64,000 nucleotides of DNA from a bacterium (GCA_023663725.1 JAMPGX010000003.1:178863-242862); one strand, 5' to 3'; positions 17,402-28,062 are shown, counted from the first letter of the stretch. Numbers and translations: made by a program. The notes: generated by a model not told the origin, from the sequence alone.

Positions 17402-18376
17402 TTGCATGTGATTAAGAAACTGATCCGCCGGCATAAAATGCTGTATTTTACAGCGGTTCTTTTTACATTCTTATCGGTATTTATCAATCTGTACTGGAAT
17501 CTATTCCTGAAGGATCTGCTGAACAGACTTGGAGCCAACGCCGCCCTACCCGTCGGATGGGAGCAGTCAGATACTATCTACGCAGCAATATCCGCACACT
17601 GTCCAGGTTGAAGGTGGGGGAGGAGCAGTCGGCCATGCAGAATGAATTAAAGGATATTTCCGACTATTTCCATAGCAATCTCTTTTACTTTATAAAGCAA
17701 TTTTGTTGATTATAAAACGACTCTTTTCTGGAACAGGAATTGGGCAATATAACCAAATAAGGGCCGCCCTGCCACCGCATCTGGCGCCCGTTTTGGTTAT
17801 ATTGGTCAATTCCGTCACTCGCGGAAAGAGTTTCGCAATCGGCTAAATGGTACATTCGCGGTCACTGTGCTGTTCCTGCTCTGCCAGAGTCCGAAGCTGA
17901 CCCTGTTGTCCACGCTCCCCGTACTCCCGCTGATCGCCTATTGCTTTTACTCAGGCAGAATCATCAAAGGTTACACGGAGCAGTGCCAGAGCAGTAAAAA
18001 GCAGATGAACGGGCTGGCGGAGCTTATGCTGGAGCTCTTTCCAGTGATTCAGATGTACGATGCCAGCAGACTGCTCCATAACGCCATGGACGAGCGCATT
18101 TGGGAGTGGAGGGATAACAATATCAGGCGAGAAAAGGTCTCGGCCCGGCTCATGTCCCTGTCCGGCCTGCTCTCCTTCCTGCCCTTACTGCTGCTTGGGT
18201 TTGGGGGAAATATGGTGATAGAGGGAGAGATCGGTATCGGGACATTCTATATTTTTATCAACCTCTCAGGGCATGTGTCCGGCTTCCTGCAGAATATGCC
18301 CAATCAATATGCCGGCTTCAGACGGTTCGAGGCGTCCGTGGGCAGCCTGGGCGACAAGCTGGTGATGGGAGAATAG
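17402..18376 (+). pseudogene. ABC transporter permease, broken
   Basis: The first part (to about 17550) is the N-terminal membrane segment of an ABC exporter permease. At about 17555 the frame jumps: the family text resumes out of frame (MGAVRYYLRSNIRTLSRLKV), with a good part of the domain missing, which points to an internal deletion. A ~130-bp palindromic sequence then interrupts the gene near 17703-17839. The third part (from 17840, RLNGTFAVTVLFLLCQSP to 18376) is again clean permease sequence without its own ATPase domain. The start is probably TTG 17402 behind GAGGG. The gene cannot make an intact protein as read here. Confidence 0.75.
17718..17835. repeat. 118-nt nested palindrome inside the permease gene
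   Basis: Nested stems pair 17720-17726 with 17825-17831, 17736-17742 with 17807-17813, and 17745-17757 with 17792-17804 (13 perfect pairs). A weaker GGGC/GCCC stem lies at the tip. GCAAT flanks the region at 17697-17701 and 17835-17839 and may be a target duplication. It carries no gene and resembles a MITE or other small palindromic insert. Confidence 0.6.
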
Positions 18377-18398
18377 AGATAGACTTGGAGGAAAAAAT

Positions 18399-19046
18399 AT
18401 GTACCAATACGCGATTGATCTGGAGGCTGTCTCCTACTCTTACGGGGATGTCGAGGTGCTGAGAGATTTGTCTTTTCGGGTAAGAGACGGAGAACATGTG
18501 GGTATCCTGGGGGACAGCGGATGCGGCAAAAGCACGCTGCTGAAGATACTGGCGGGGCTTTACGAGCCTGATTGCGGTAAGATCGTCATAGCGGGAGAGA
18601 CGGTCCCAGAAAAAATAAGGGGCAGGGTAGCGCTGGTATTGCAGCACAGCGGTCTCTTTCCGCTGTCCGTCAGGGACAATATCTCCTGCGGCCATGACAT
18701 TCCTGAGAAAACACTGATGGCGGCCTGTGAAAGCGCCTGCCTCGCAGGGTGGATCGCCAGTCTCCCGCAGGGGCTGGACACCTGTGTGGGGGAGCGGGGG
18801 AATCAGGTGTCCGGCGGCCAGGCGCAGCGCATCCAGATTGCCAGGGCAATCTGTAAGGACGCTCCGGTGATCCTGCTGGACGAGCCGATCTCCGCTCTGG
18901 ATCGGGACACGGGACACTCCGTGCTGGAGGCGCTTGACAAGCTGACTGAGGGAAAGACTGTGGTGCATGTCACTCATCACCCGGAGACACTGGATGACAG
19001 CTATATCCTGTACCGCATGGAAGGGGGGAGGCTGAACCGTGCGTGA
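18399..19046 (+). CDS. ABC transporter ATP-binding protein
   Basis: The 215-residue stand-alone ATPase has Walker A GDSGCGKST (about 39-47), signature VSGGQAQR, Walker B ILLDEPISALD and the switch histidine in HVTHHPET. It appears intact and belongs to the exporter-type ATPases. It lies between two permease genes, so the intended transporter has separate membrane and ATPase subunits. Since both permeases are damaged here, this subunit probably has no partner. GGAGG precedes ATG 18399; the stop overlaps the next start. Confidence 0.88.
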   Translation: MYQYAIDLEAVSYSYGDVEVLRDLSFRVRDGEHVGILGDSGCGKSTLLKILAGLYEPDCGKIVIAGETVPEKIRGRVALVLQHSGLFPLSVRDNISCGHDIPEKTLMAACESACLAGWIASLPQGLDTCVGERGNQVSGGQAQRIQIARAICKDAPVILLDEPISALDRDTGHSVLEALDKLTEGKTVVHVTHHPETLDDSYILYRMEGGRLNRA

Positions 19047-19916
19047 GCTGACTAAACTGATCGGGAGGCTGGGCATCCAGCGCAAATATATCCTGCTCCT
19101 GCTGCTCAGATCGCCCTTTGACGCATTCAGGACATGGATGCAGGCTTATCTGATGAAATCTGTCTTTCTGTGCCTGGAGACGGAGAGAGCGGGAGGACTG
19201 CTGACCGTGTGCATGAGCGGGGGCTTGCTGGGCGCCATGCTCTTTTTGTATAATGGAACTGTGTGGAGCATCTATGCAACATTTGCCGCCGCAGTGGAGG
19301 CCAGGCTTCGCAGGGAGATGACGGAAAGGATTATGAATCTGCCTTATAAGCGGGTGCATGACAGGTTCAGCGGGGAGTGGATCACCAGATTGGACAGCGA
19401 TATACAATCGGTGGTCACAATGATGAATGCTCCGCTGAATATTCCCCATGTGGCGACTGCCTGTATCAACACGGCGCTGTCCTGCTTTTTGCTGCTGAGA
19501 GGCAGCCCGACGCTGTCTGCATTGACCTGGCTGTTTCTCCTCCCTCATCTGCTGATCAATTACCTGCTGGTGCTCAGGCAGCTCCCCGGTCTGCAGGAGG
19601 AGAGCCGCGCTGCCATGGCGGATATGACCTCCTCCATAGAGCCGTTGATCGCGGAGGCGGAGAGCATCGTGCTCTATGACGCAGGCAGCCTGATGCTGGA
19701 AAAATGTGAGAGGGACAGCCGCAGGTTGATGAGAACCAATCTGAGAATGCACCTGCGCCGCGGACTGGGCGATATGGCCTTTCTCATGCTGGGCGCCGGC
19801 GGTTATCTGGCTCTTCTGTCTGCGGGATTGGCCATGATAGCAGGGGGGGAAGATGGCTTTTTCCGATCTGACATATTGTTTTCAGCTCAGGGGTTCTGTT
19901 CTGGCCGGAGCACTGA
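19039..19916 (+). pseudogene. ABC transporter permease, 5' part (frameshifted and cut by a transposon)
   Basis: The permease domain starts at GTG 19039, overlapping the ATPase stop by 8 bases. Transmembrane segments lie near residues 45-75, 135-180 and 245-275. At 19843-19849 there is a run of seven G. Reading six G instead restores the expected text (KMAFSDLTYCFQLRGSVLAGAL), which runs exactly to the GA at 19915-19916, where the mobile element begins. The 3' end of the gene is at 58217-58335. The frame as read runs on into the element and stops at 19932. Confidence 0.8.
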
Positions 19917-20060
19917 GGTAAAATTGTCTTAGAGAATATAATGTGAAGATTCATATATTCAACAATTTTCTAATTTATATGCTAAATGTAGATTGAAATT
20001 ATGGAATATATATGATATAATTTTTTTGTTTAAATTCACTTTATATTTAAGGAGATTCTT

Positions 20061-20312
20061 ATGAATAAAAAGAAATTATACATTTTTTCCATTGAGATAA
20101 AAAAATTAATAGGAAATAGCCATCTTTCTGATGCTATCAATAAAATTAATCAAGCAAAGTTATCCCAAGAGGAATTAGATTTTCTGTTTATGTGTTTGCA
20201 CAGCGAAGGCTATGATGTAGAAACAGACAGTTTTTACATTTGTGAATCAGATAATTCTGCCTTTTTAAGCCTTGTCAATTTGGTTCAAAGCAAGGTATCT
20301 TCCAAAAAGTAG
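20061..20312 (+). CDS. Small hypothetical protein (transposon cargo)
   Basis: This is an 83-residue, helix-rich, lysine-rich protein with no recognised domain. AAGGAG is placed before ATG 20061. The sequence is far more AT-rich than the chromosome to its left, starting right at the element boundary. It is 8 bases from the next gene, so the two form a pair. Confidence 0.6.
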   Translation: MNKKKLYIFSIEIKKLIGNSHLSDAINKINQAKLSQEELDFLFMCLHSEGYDVETDSFYICESDNSAFLSLVNLVQSKVSSKK

Positions 20313-20320
20313 GTGATAAA

Positions 20321-20797
20321 ATGGATTTAGCAATGGTGATTTTGACTGCACTCGCAGTAATTGTTAGTGTTATTGCTCTTTGCGTAAGCTATAACGCTGC
20401 ACAAAAGGGCAATTCTTTAGCTGCAACAGCAAATGAATTGACTAAAACAGCAAATCAAATGCAAATGGGACAAGTTGAAATGCAGATTCGTGAATTGATT
20501 CAAAATGCAAGAAGTCGTTACGAGGATATTGCTATTCAACTGAATGGGCATGAAAGTGATGAAACATACGGTAAAGTAATTACTTCTGCCTTAGAGGGTG
20601 TTTTAAATGCATATGATGAGGCTTGTGCAAAATATTTAGATGATAAAGTTGATAAAGAGCGATTTAAAAAGCTATATCACGATGAAATCCGCCAACTTGT
20701 AACTGATGAAGCTACAAAAGAAAAATATCGTGAACCACAAACAAAATTTCATGCTACAAATAAAGTATATACTGAATGGAACAATCTTGAAAAATAA
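20321..20797 (+). CDS. Membrane-anchored hypothetical protein (transposon cargo)
   Basis: The 158-residue protein has an N-terminal transmembrane helix (about residues 3-24), a heptad-like stretch (AATANELTKTANQMQMGQVE, about 35-54) and a helical soluble domain. No catalytic motif is seen. It follows the 83-residue gene and ends before a strong terminator, so this is a two-gene unit of unknown role. Confidence 0.6.
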   Translation: MDLAMVILTALAVIVSVIALCVSYNAAQKGNSLAATANELTKTANQMQMGQVEMQIRELIQNARSRYEDIAIQLNGHESDETYGKVITSALEGVLNAYDEACAKYLDDKVDKERFKKLYHDEIRQLVTDEATKEKYREPQTKFHATNKVYTEWNNLEK

Positions 20798-20831
20798 ATG
20801 TTTTGTGAATATTACTCTATAATTATATTTT

Positions 20832-20886
20832 AAAGCACTTGCTACTGACTGAAAGAAACAGTTAAGTAGCAGGTGCTTTTACTTTT
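20832..20886 (+). terminator. Terminator of the small cargo pair
   Basis: AAAGCACTTGCTACT (20832-20846) pairs with 20865-20879 (one wobble), followed by TACTTTTT. Confidence 0.85.
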
Positions 20887-21035
20887 TCAAAAAATCAGAA
20901 CACCATGTCTAAAATCATGCTCCCTTATTGGCTATTGGGTAAGAGGTCAAATCCTCCCGCCCTTTTTTATTGTTACAAAACGATTCGTTACATACCCTTG
21001 CTTACTGGCAGGGGTAAATAAATCCAAGGAGGACA

Positions 21036-21110
21036 ATGCCTATGTGCAACAAACAAAATCCAACACGGAGGGAGGGATACCATGCAGCAGTTACAGACGG
21101 TGGACGCTGA
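21036..21110 (+). CDS. Possible 24-residue leader peptide
   Basis: ATG 21036 has a strong AAGGAGG seven bases upstream, and the frame overlaps the start of the ATPase gene by 29 bases. It may be a translational leader for that gene. No similarity is recognised; it could be a chance frame. Confidence 0.25.
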   Translation: MPMCNKQNPTRREGYHAAVTDGGR

Positions 21111-22161
21111 CACGCTCCTTTATGAACCGATTGAAAAGCCGTCCTTTGTGGTGGATGGTCTTATCCCCACGGGCTTGTCGCTGTTCTGCGGCTCACAGAA
21201 AATCGGCAAGAGCTGGCTCATGCTGAAGCTCTGCCTGTGCGTGTCGCAGGGAATCCCCTTATGGGATATGCAGACATCGGAGGGCGACGTGCTTTACCTG
21301 TGTCTGGAAGACACGTTCTGCCGCATACAGGACAGGCTGTTCCGTCTGACGGACGAAGCGAGCGGGCGGCTGCACTTTGCCGTGGCAAGCTGCAAGTTAC
21401 CAGACGGTCTTATTGTGCAGCTTGAAGATTACCTCAAAGCATATCCCGACAGCAGGCTGGTTGTCATTGACACGCTGCAAAAAATCCGCACCGCATCCAA
21501 AGACAACGCCTATGCCAACGATTATGGGGATATATCGCTGTTGAAAGATTTTGCCGACAGGCATTCCATTTCGGTGGTGGTCGTACACCATATCCGCAAG
21601 CAGAATGACAGCGACGTATTCAACAAGGTGTCTGGCACGACAGGCTTGACAGGGAGTGCGGACGCTACCTTTGTGCTGGAAAAGGAGAGCCGCGCATCCG
21701 ATACGGCAAAGCTGTTTGTCACTGGCAGGGACACGCCCTATCAGGAGTTGACGCTCCGTTTCCGTGATTGTAGCTGGGAACTGGTAAAACGGCAGACACA
21801 GGAGCAACTTGCGGCGGCAGAGATTCCCCCTGTCCTTTTTCGGGTGGTGTCGTTCATGCAGGGCAGGCAGGGATGGTCTGGCACGGCTACGGAACTTCTG
21901 GAGGTCATGGGGGAAAGCGGGGAACTGTCCACGGTCATCACGAAATGGCTCAACGAGTACCGCTCCACGTTCCTTTATGAGAACGGCATCCAGTATGACT
22001 ATCAGAGGAAGTATAGCGGCAGGAAGATTATCCTTGCAAGATGCGGCGGGGAGCATGACAGCCATGACGGGTATGACGGCAGTTTTGGGATGCCCCCTCA
22101 TGCTGGCATTGACACGGGTAACGCCGCCAATCTTCTATCCGAAGCGCAGAGCGGAGGATAA
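21082..22161 (+). CDS. RepA-like AAA (RecA-fold) ATPase
   Basis: The 359-residue protein has a RecA-type ATPase core: Walker A CGSQKIGKSWL (about residue 36), Walker B LVVIDTLQ (about 132) and VVVVHHIRK (about 172). This is the AAA_25/RepA helicase family found in mobilizable elements of Clostridia, where it is thought to unwind DNA during replication of the excised form. A helical C-terminal region follows. GGAGGGA precedes ATG 21082. The gene lies upstream of the oriT and the ParB remnant, as in plasmid-like modules. Confidence 0.8.
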   Translation: MQQLQTVDADTLLYEPIEKPSFVVDGLIPTGLSLFCGSQKIGKSWLMLKLCLCVSQGIPLWDMQTSEGDVLYLCLEDTFCRIQDRLFRLTDEASGRLHFAVASCKLPDGLIVQLEDYLKAYPDSRLVVIDTLQKIRTASKDNAYANDYGDISLLKDFADRHSISVVVVHHIRKQNDSDVFNKVSGTTGLTGSADATFVLEKESRASDTAKLFVTGRDTPYQELTLRFRDCSWELVKRQTQEQLAAAEIPPVLFRVVSFMQGRQGWSGTATELLEVMGESGELSTVITKWLNEYRSTFLYENGIQYDYQRKYSGRKIILARCGGEHDSHDGYDGSFGMPPHAGIDTGNAANLLSEAQSGG

Positions 22162-22216
22162 AGCAGGGCGCAGCCCTGCCAGAAGGGAGTCCAGAGGGAA
22201 CGTCTGGCACATGGCT

Positions 22217-22246
22217 CTTTGCATGGCAAAGTGTAGTGTGTTACAC
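22217..22246 (+). other. oriT: pMV158/MOBV-type origin of transfer
   Basis: CTTTGC/GCAAAG (22217-22231) forms one hairpin, directly followed by GTGTA/TACAC (22231-22246). The second loop contains TAGTGTGTTA (22234-22243), identical to the nick core TAGTG-TG/TTA of pMV158. Tn4451 carries a Mob/Pre (MOBV) relaxase, TnpZ, and a matching site. No MOBV relaxase gene follows here. Upstream, GCAGGGC/GCCCTGC (22163-22179) forms another hairpin. Confidence 0.7.
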
Positions 22247-22465
22247 CCTGTAAACGCAGTCGGAAAAATCTTTTGACTTTTCTGACCGCAGGGGTGGGTT
22301 TACGAGCCGAGAAAAGGCGAGGAAACCCCACGCCTGCACTTGCGTTTATGGGGTGTTCTCCCGTAAGGGATGACAGCGGCGGGGGTATCCCAAAATACCC
22401 GTCATACCTGTCATGGCTGTCATGCCGTCGGGAAATGCTGCTCTGCCAGACACTAAAAATGGATA

Positions 22466-22630
22466 ATAGACATTCTTCCATCGGAGTATGCCGTTGCCTA
22501 TAAGATGAAACTGGAAGCGGTGAAGCGGCAGGGTTTCCGCACAGATTTAACCTCGTCCCAACTTGGGACGAAGCTGCGGACAGACGATTTTGCAGATGGG
22601 GGATGCCATCAGCAGGCTTTTCAAGCATGA
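22466..22630 (+). pseudogene. ParB-like partition protein fragment
   Basis: The frame through 22478-22627 reads LPSEYAVAYKMKLEAVKRQG and then RTDLTSSQLGTKLRTDD, which resembles the central part of ParB-like proteins of mobile elements. Both the N-terminal part and the DNA-binding remainder are missing, so this is a deletion remnant. The deletion may also have removed the relaxase gene expected next to oriT. The rest of 22162-22817 holds no other supportable gene. Confidence 0.4.
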
Positions 22631-22817
22631 ATCGCAGAAGAAAGGAAACAGGGACAGCCGCTAATATTTTGTTTTCGGATGGTAAAAGCGGCTTGGTCGT
22701 TACAGTGAAAGGGAAGAAAAATCTCTCTGCGCTATGAAAAAAAGAACTGGAAAATAAATGTTTTTATCTGGATTAAGGGCGTTTTCAGATACCCTTTTTC
22801 CATCTTTTAGGGAGGAT

Positions 22818-22997
22818 ATGCCTATGGCAAAAACAGTCACACGCCCGAAAATAGAGATTCAGCCTGTCTATCTGGGCGGCAGGGATATGAGGGAAGCCTT
22901 TATTTCCCTGCTTGTGGACGAGGTACGGAGGGGGAAAACCTCTCCCCGCACCTTTGAGATAATAAAAGATACAGAATACAATAGGGACAGAAAATGA
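22818..22997 (+). CDS. Small conserved transposon protein upstream of the recombinase
   Basis: This 59-residue protein starts at ATG 22818 behind GGGAGGA. The sequence (PKIEIQPVYLGGRDMREAFI, then a basic helical end) resembles small accessory proteins that sit directly before large serine recombinases in Tn4451-like elements. It could be an excisionase-like factor, but this is inference from position. The recombinase gene begins 9 bases later. Confidence 0.55.
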   Translation: MPMAKTVTRPKIEIQPVYLGGRDMREAFISLLVDEVRRGKTSPRTFEIIKDTEYNRDRK

Positions 22998-23006
22998 AGA
23001 AAGGGG

Positions 23007-23185
23007 ATGGATGGAATGGGAATTTTAAGAACCGCCTTGTATTGTAGGCTGTCAAAAGACGACATGGCGCAGGGGGACAGCGAGAGCATAAAAACACAGA
23101 AAGCAATGCTGGCGCAGTACGCAAGGGAGCATGGATTTTTAGTCGTTGAAACCTATGTGGACGACGGTTGGAGCGGCTTGAATTT
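23007..23185 (+). pseudogene. Large serine recombinase (TnpX-like), 5' part
   Basis: The N-terminal catalytic domain begins [14 protein letters not shown], with the nucleophile serine of the motif YCRLS. It runs to VDDGWSGLNF (residue 60), where the nested element cuts it at TTT 23183-23185. The remaining 498 residues start at 51713. Joined, they give a normal 558-residue recombinase of the Tn4451 TnpX family that would excise and integrate the outer element. As split, the outer element cannot make its own recombinase unless the inner element excises. Confidence 0.88.
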
Positions 23186-23189
23186 TGTT

Positions 23190-23241
23190 GAGGTAAGATA
23201 ACGTAACCTTTTTGGCAGAGGGCGTTATCTTACCTCTTTTT
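23190..23241 (+). terminator. Terminator just inside the left end of the ICE
   Basis: GAGGTAAGATAACG (23190-23203) pairs perfectly over 14 bp with 23223-23236, followed by five T. It would stop transcripts that enter from the split recombinase gene. Confidence 0.85.
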
Positions 23242-23249
23242 GATGTATG

Positions 23250-25197
<1,948 letters not shown>

Positions 25198-25673
25198 AGA
25201 AAATCCCCCTTTCTTTCGCAAACATATAATACAGTCTATGAATAGGGGCAAGTCCACTATTCAATAAATCAAAGGCTTTAATCGGACGGTCAGCAGCATA
25301 ACCTCATGGGAATTGCACCCCCGCATGGTTCTCATGCAGCCCTACCCATTGCCTGCGACGCTTTGAACGCTCGGACTGTGGCTGTAAGGAAGTATCATTG
25401 TATATTTTGCGCTGTCGTCGCCCGCAAGCCGCTACACTTGCTTTCCGGCGCGGTGTTGGTCGCTCGGCTTTCCGGGCGGGAATAATCCCGCCGGATAGCG
25501 TCATGGCGCACCCGCCGTTTGGCTCGGCGCAAAAGGAACGTATCCGATTTGCCCTATGCTGCGCCGCCGTTATCTTGCGCCGCTTTCTTTGTCAAGGTTC
25601 AAATTGGCTGTGCTGCTATGTCAGCAGCGGAACGGAAAAGGGGGAGAGAGAAAGCGTCCCGCCGCCGCGTGTG
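25198..25673. other. Gene-poor stretch between tnpW and the regulatory genes
   Basis: No convincing gene is seen in these 476 bases. The DNA is GC-rich and contains a clean hairpin, GGCGGGA/TCCCGCC (25475-25492). Open frames here lack ribosome sites and read through arginine-rich text typical of non-coding GC-rich DNA. Confidence 0.4.
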
Positions 25674-25934
25674 TTATTCCTCTGCCTTAAAGGAGAGGAC
25701 AGCCATCATCAGTTTTGCTTGCAGCCGTTCACGAATGTCATGGTCTACGCCAAAATAGACGTTCCCGCGCTCGTCGTACAGCTTCCGCATGGAGAGGCGG
25801 GCTATGTAGCCGCTGAAATGCTGCAAGACAATCTTCATGGCGTCCGGGTCGCCCTGTGTCGCTGCCACAATGACAGGATAAGGAACAAGGGCTTTTTCCG
25901 GGTAGCCGGGTTCGTTAAAATCTGTCCCATTCAT
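25674..25934 (-). CDS. Helix-turn-helix conjugative-element regulator (small)
   Basis: The 86-residue protein resembles the helix_turn_helix_16 family of conjugative transposon proteins (Tn916 Orf8-like). It carries the typical phrase VAATQGDPDAMKIVLQHFSGYIARLS, like sigma region 2 remnants. ATG 25934 lies nine bases after GGAGG; ATG 25940 is possible. It overlaps the end of the sigma-factor gene, so translation is coupled. It likely acts with that sigma-like protein to control element genes. Confidence 0.7.
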   Translation of the reverse strand: MNGTDFNEPGYPEKALVPYPVIVAATQGDPDAMKIVLQHFSGYIARLSMRKLYDERGNVYFGVDHDIRERLQAKLMMAVLSFKAEE

Positions 25935-26346
25935 CAGCATTTTCCTCCAGATATTTTTTTAGCAGCTCAAAAGAGCTTGTCCGCCTGTACTGTATCGTAC
26001 TTCTCGACGTATTGAACAGCTCCGCAATCTCGGTGTCGTTCATACCCTCGAAATAGTACAGGAGTACAGCTTTGCGCTTTTCTTCCGGCAAAGTACGGAT
26101 TGCGTCAAGAAGCAGCTTCGGCGTGATTTTCTTCCCGGCTCTTTCAAAGGCGGTTTCCCCTTTGAAATATTCATCAAAGGTATGAAGCTGCCGCGCTTCG
26201 TCTAAGGGCAGGTCGGAAAAGGTAATCTCCCTTGCCTTATGCCTGTGCAGCTCTTTGTGAGCGTCACACGCTTCATTGTGCAGCACCGTATTACAAAACT
26301 TCTGGAAAGCGCACTGTTTTATAAACTCTCTGCGATTAGGTTCCAC
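25915..26346 (-). CDS. Sigma-70-like regulator of the conjugative element
   Basis: This 143-residue protein ends in a sigma region 4 helix-turn-helix (about 90-135: LPEEKRKAVLLYYFEGMNDT, then AELFNTSRSTIQYRR). Similar proteins (Tn916 Orf7 family) act as dedicated transcription factors of conjugative transposons. The start is GTG 26346 behind AAAGGAGGTGAG; longer frames lack a ribosome site. It is cotranscribed with the downstream 86-residue gene. Confidence 0.8.
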   Translation of the reverse strand: MEPNRREFIKQCAFQKFCNTVLHNEACDAHKELHRHKAREITFSDLPLDEARQLHTFDEYFKGETAFERAGKKITPKLLLDAIRTLPEEKRKAVLLYYFEGMNDTEIAELFNTSRSTIQYRRTSSFELLKKYLEENADEWDRF

Positions 26347-26522
26347 ATTCTCACCTCCTTTCTCGTTGGAAAGTTGGTGGTGTTTCCCCCTTTTCGTGGG
26401 GCAATACTGCCTTTTGAAAAAAACGCCGAACATTTCCCGGATTTTTTTCAAAAAGTTTTTGAGCATACAAAATGCGCCCGTCTGCAAGGCGCAGACAGGC
26501 GCAAAGGAATTGTGGGCAGTAT

Positions 26523-26633
26523 TCAGTTGATTAGACAGTTCATATTTATAGGCGTGGTTTTCCCCGGCGGTGGACGGGCTTTTTTTGATGTGTCAATGAC
26601 CGTCGGATTTTGTCGATACGCTTTGCGCTTCAT
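26523..26633 (-). CDS. 36-residue hypothetical protein
   Basis: The short basic peptide (KRKAYRQNPTVID, then proline-rich) starts at ATG 26633 with a perfect AAGGAGG eight bases upstream, inside the loop of a hairpin. No family is recognised. It precedes the sigma-like gene on the same strand. Confidence 0.45.
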   Translation of the reverse strand: MKRKAYRQNPTVIDTSKKARPPPGKTTPINMNCLIN

Positions 26634-26656
26634 GGCGGCTACCTCCTTTAGCCGCC
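26634..26656 (-). promoter_or_regulatory. Hairpin presenting a ribosome-binding site in its loop
   Basis: On the minus strand GGCGGCT and AGCCGCC form a 7-bp GC-rich stem whose 9-base loop is AAAGGAGGT, ending at the base before ATG 26633. This arrangement may control initiation. Confidence 0.5.
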
Positions 26657-26797
26657 GTATCTGTTGGCGTTCTGTGGCGCAGTTCTTTTCAGAGGATAAT
26701 TTAATTAAAGAAACGGCAGCCTTGATTTATTCAAAGCCGCCGCCGAAAGACAGGTTAGTGAGTTTGTAGAAACGGCTTAATATTTTATAAAATAAAG

Positions 26798-26838
26798 AGA
26801 GCCGACAAACTGTGATTTCTCACAAGTTTGTCGGCTCT
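26798..26838 (-). terminator. Terminator after the amide hydrolase gene
   Basis: A 14-bp stem (26798-26811 with 26825-26838) is extended by GTGA/TCAC in the loop. On the minus strand it is followed by a T-rich tract (TTTATTTTAT). Confidence 0.8.
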
Positions 26839-26914
26839 GCGTCTGTGCGTCTGGCTCTTTGATGATATGTAATATTCTAAAACAACGTCAACACATATCC
26901 GTCAATCAAAACAG

Positions 26915-28018
26915 TCAATTATGATTCATTTTCAGTTTTGATATTATGACATTATCCGTATTCCTGTGACTAAAAAAACGAACCTCTCCTTTTGTCAAAT
27001 TATAAACAACAGACCATTGCAGGTTATCAATATCCCCATCTCGCACACCAACCTCGGCAAGAAGTGAAACGGCATTGTCCTCATTTAGTACACCATTGTT
27101 GTCCAGTATCTCTTTTTCCACTGTGTCATATCTTTTAAATTCCGTTCCGCCACCGCCAATATTTACCCCGTTATAGGCAATAAAGTTTGATGCAATTTGA
27201 TAGTTTGAATCTGTTTCCACAATTTGAAGTTCATTATCATAATATTCAACAATAACTGAATGTCCACTGGCATCCGCAATCAAATAATGACATCCAATAT
27301 CTTCGGAAAAATAAATATTATAATTACGAAGTAGTTCAACCGCTTCTTCTACTGTCGCAGCCTTGTCCAATACTAAGCGTGTTGCAGTCGTAGAGTTCAA
27401 AGTCACTTTATTACTGTCATAAGGCGGTTCTACTTCGGGAACTGAAAGGGATGCTATGGCAACGCCCTTTTCATTTATACCGTCACAAGGCAGGTATGGT
27501 GCTGCCAATGTAAGAAACTTATTAAAAACAGAACCTTCCGGCAAATTCCCCTCCGAATATCCAATAAAAGACAAATTTACTGTGGAAACAGACGCATACC
27601 CATTCTTCGGATTAGTAAATACCTGTAAAGTTGGTGAATAATAGCCATAATCAAAATTCCGTCCATACAAAATTTCGTCTTGCTCATTTTTTACAACAAA
27701 ACAAGTACAGCCGCCCCCTGTTACGCCAAGGTCAATAGGAATACCTTTTAGTAATTTCCCTACCACAAATTTTTCAATGTCTGCATCGCTCTGTGCGCCA
27801 ACTTCCAGAAACTCATCAAAACCATAGTCACCATAATAGGTCATTTGATATGCGCCATAATCATCAATTTTAGTTATGGAAGAAATTGTCCGCAATTCAT
27901 TCCAAAACAGGGCAATCGCTCCTACAACAATTACAAGTAAAACTACAATTATGCCAATTAAAAACCGTTTTATAAATTTCTTAATTTTTTCATGTGGTTT
28001 GCCAGCTATAATATCCAT
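26915..28018 (-). CDS. Membrane-anchored Ntn-hydrolase of the linear amide C-N hydrolase family
   Basis: The 367-residue protein has a basic start and one transmembrane helix (about residues 18-40), then a domain related to choloylglycine hydrolase/acyltransferase (C59/C45) enzymes. The likely nucleophile is the first Cys of GGGCTCFVVKN (about residue 104). It is followed by YGRNFDY, matching the R and D positions next to the active site of bile salt hydrolase-like enzymes. Since the Cys is internal after Gly, maturation by self-cleavage at Gly-Cys, as in penicillin acyltransferase, is plausible. Substrates may be bile conjugates, N-acyl amides or lactones; I cannot choose. It is cargo with KTR and TetR genes. 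Confidence 0.75.
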   Translation of the reverse strand: MDIIAGKPHEKIKKFIKRFLIGIIVVLLVIVVGAIALFWNELRTISSITKIDDYGAYQMTYYGDYGFDEFLEVGAQSDADIEKFVVGKLLKGIPIDLGVTGGGCTCFVVKNEQDEILYGRNFDYGYYSPTLQVFTNPKNGYASVSTVNLSFIGYSEGNLPEGSVFNKFLTLAAPYLPCDGINEKGVAIASLSVPEVEPPYDSNKVTLNSTTATRLVLDKAATVEEAVELLRNYNIYFSEDIGCHYLIADASGHSVIVEYYDNELQIVETDSNYQIASNFIAYNGVNIGGGGTEFKRYDTVEKEILDNNGVLNEDNAVSLLAEVGVRDGDIDNLQWSVVYNLTKGEVRFFSHRNTDNVIISKLKMNHN

Positions 28019-28062
28019 AAAGCACCTCCATATATTCTGATTTCTCGCTCTGCCAATCAGCT

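Noticed and set aside
25304-26015. Open frames in the GC-rich stretch (66-205 residues)
   Set aside because: Arg/Pro/Cys-rich translations without start signals; the longer one runs antiparallel to the sigma-like genes.
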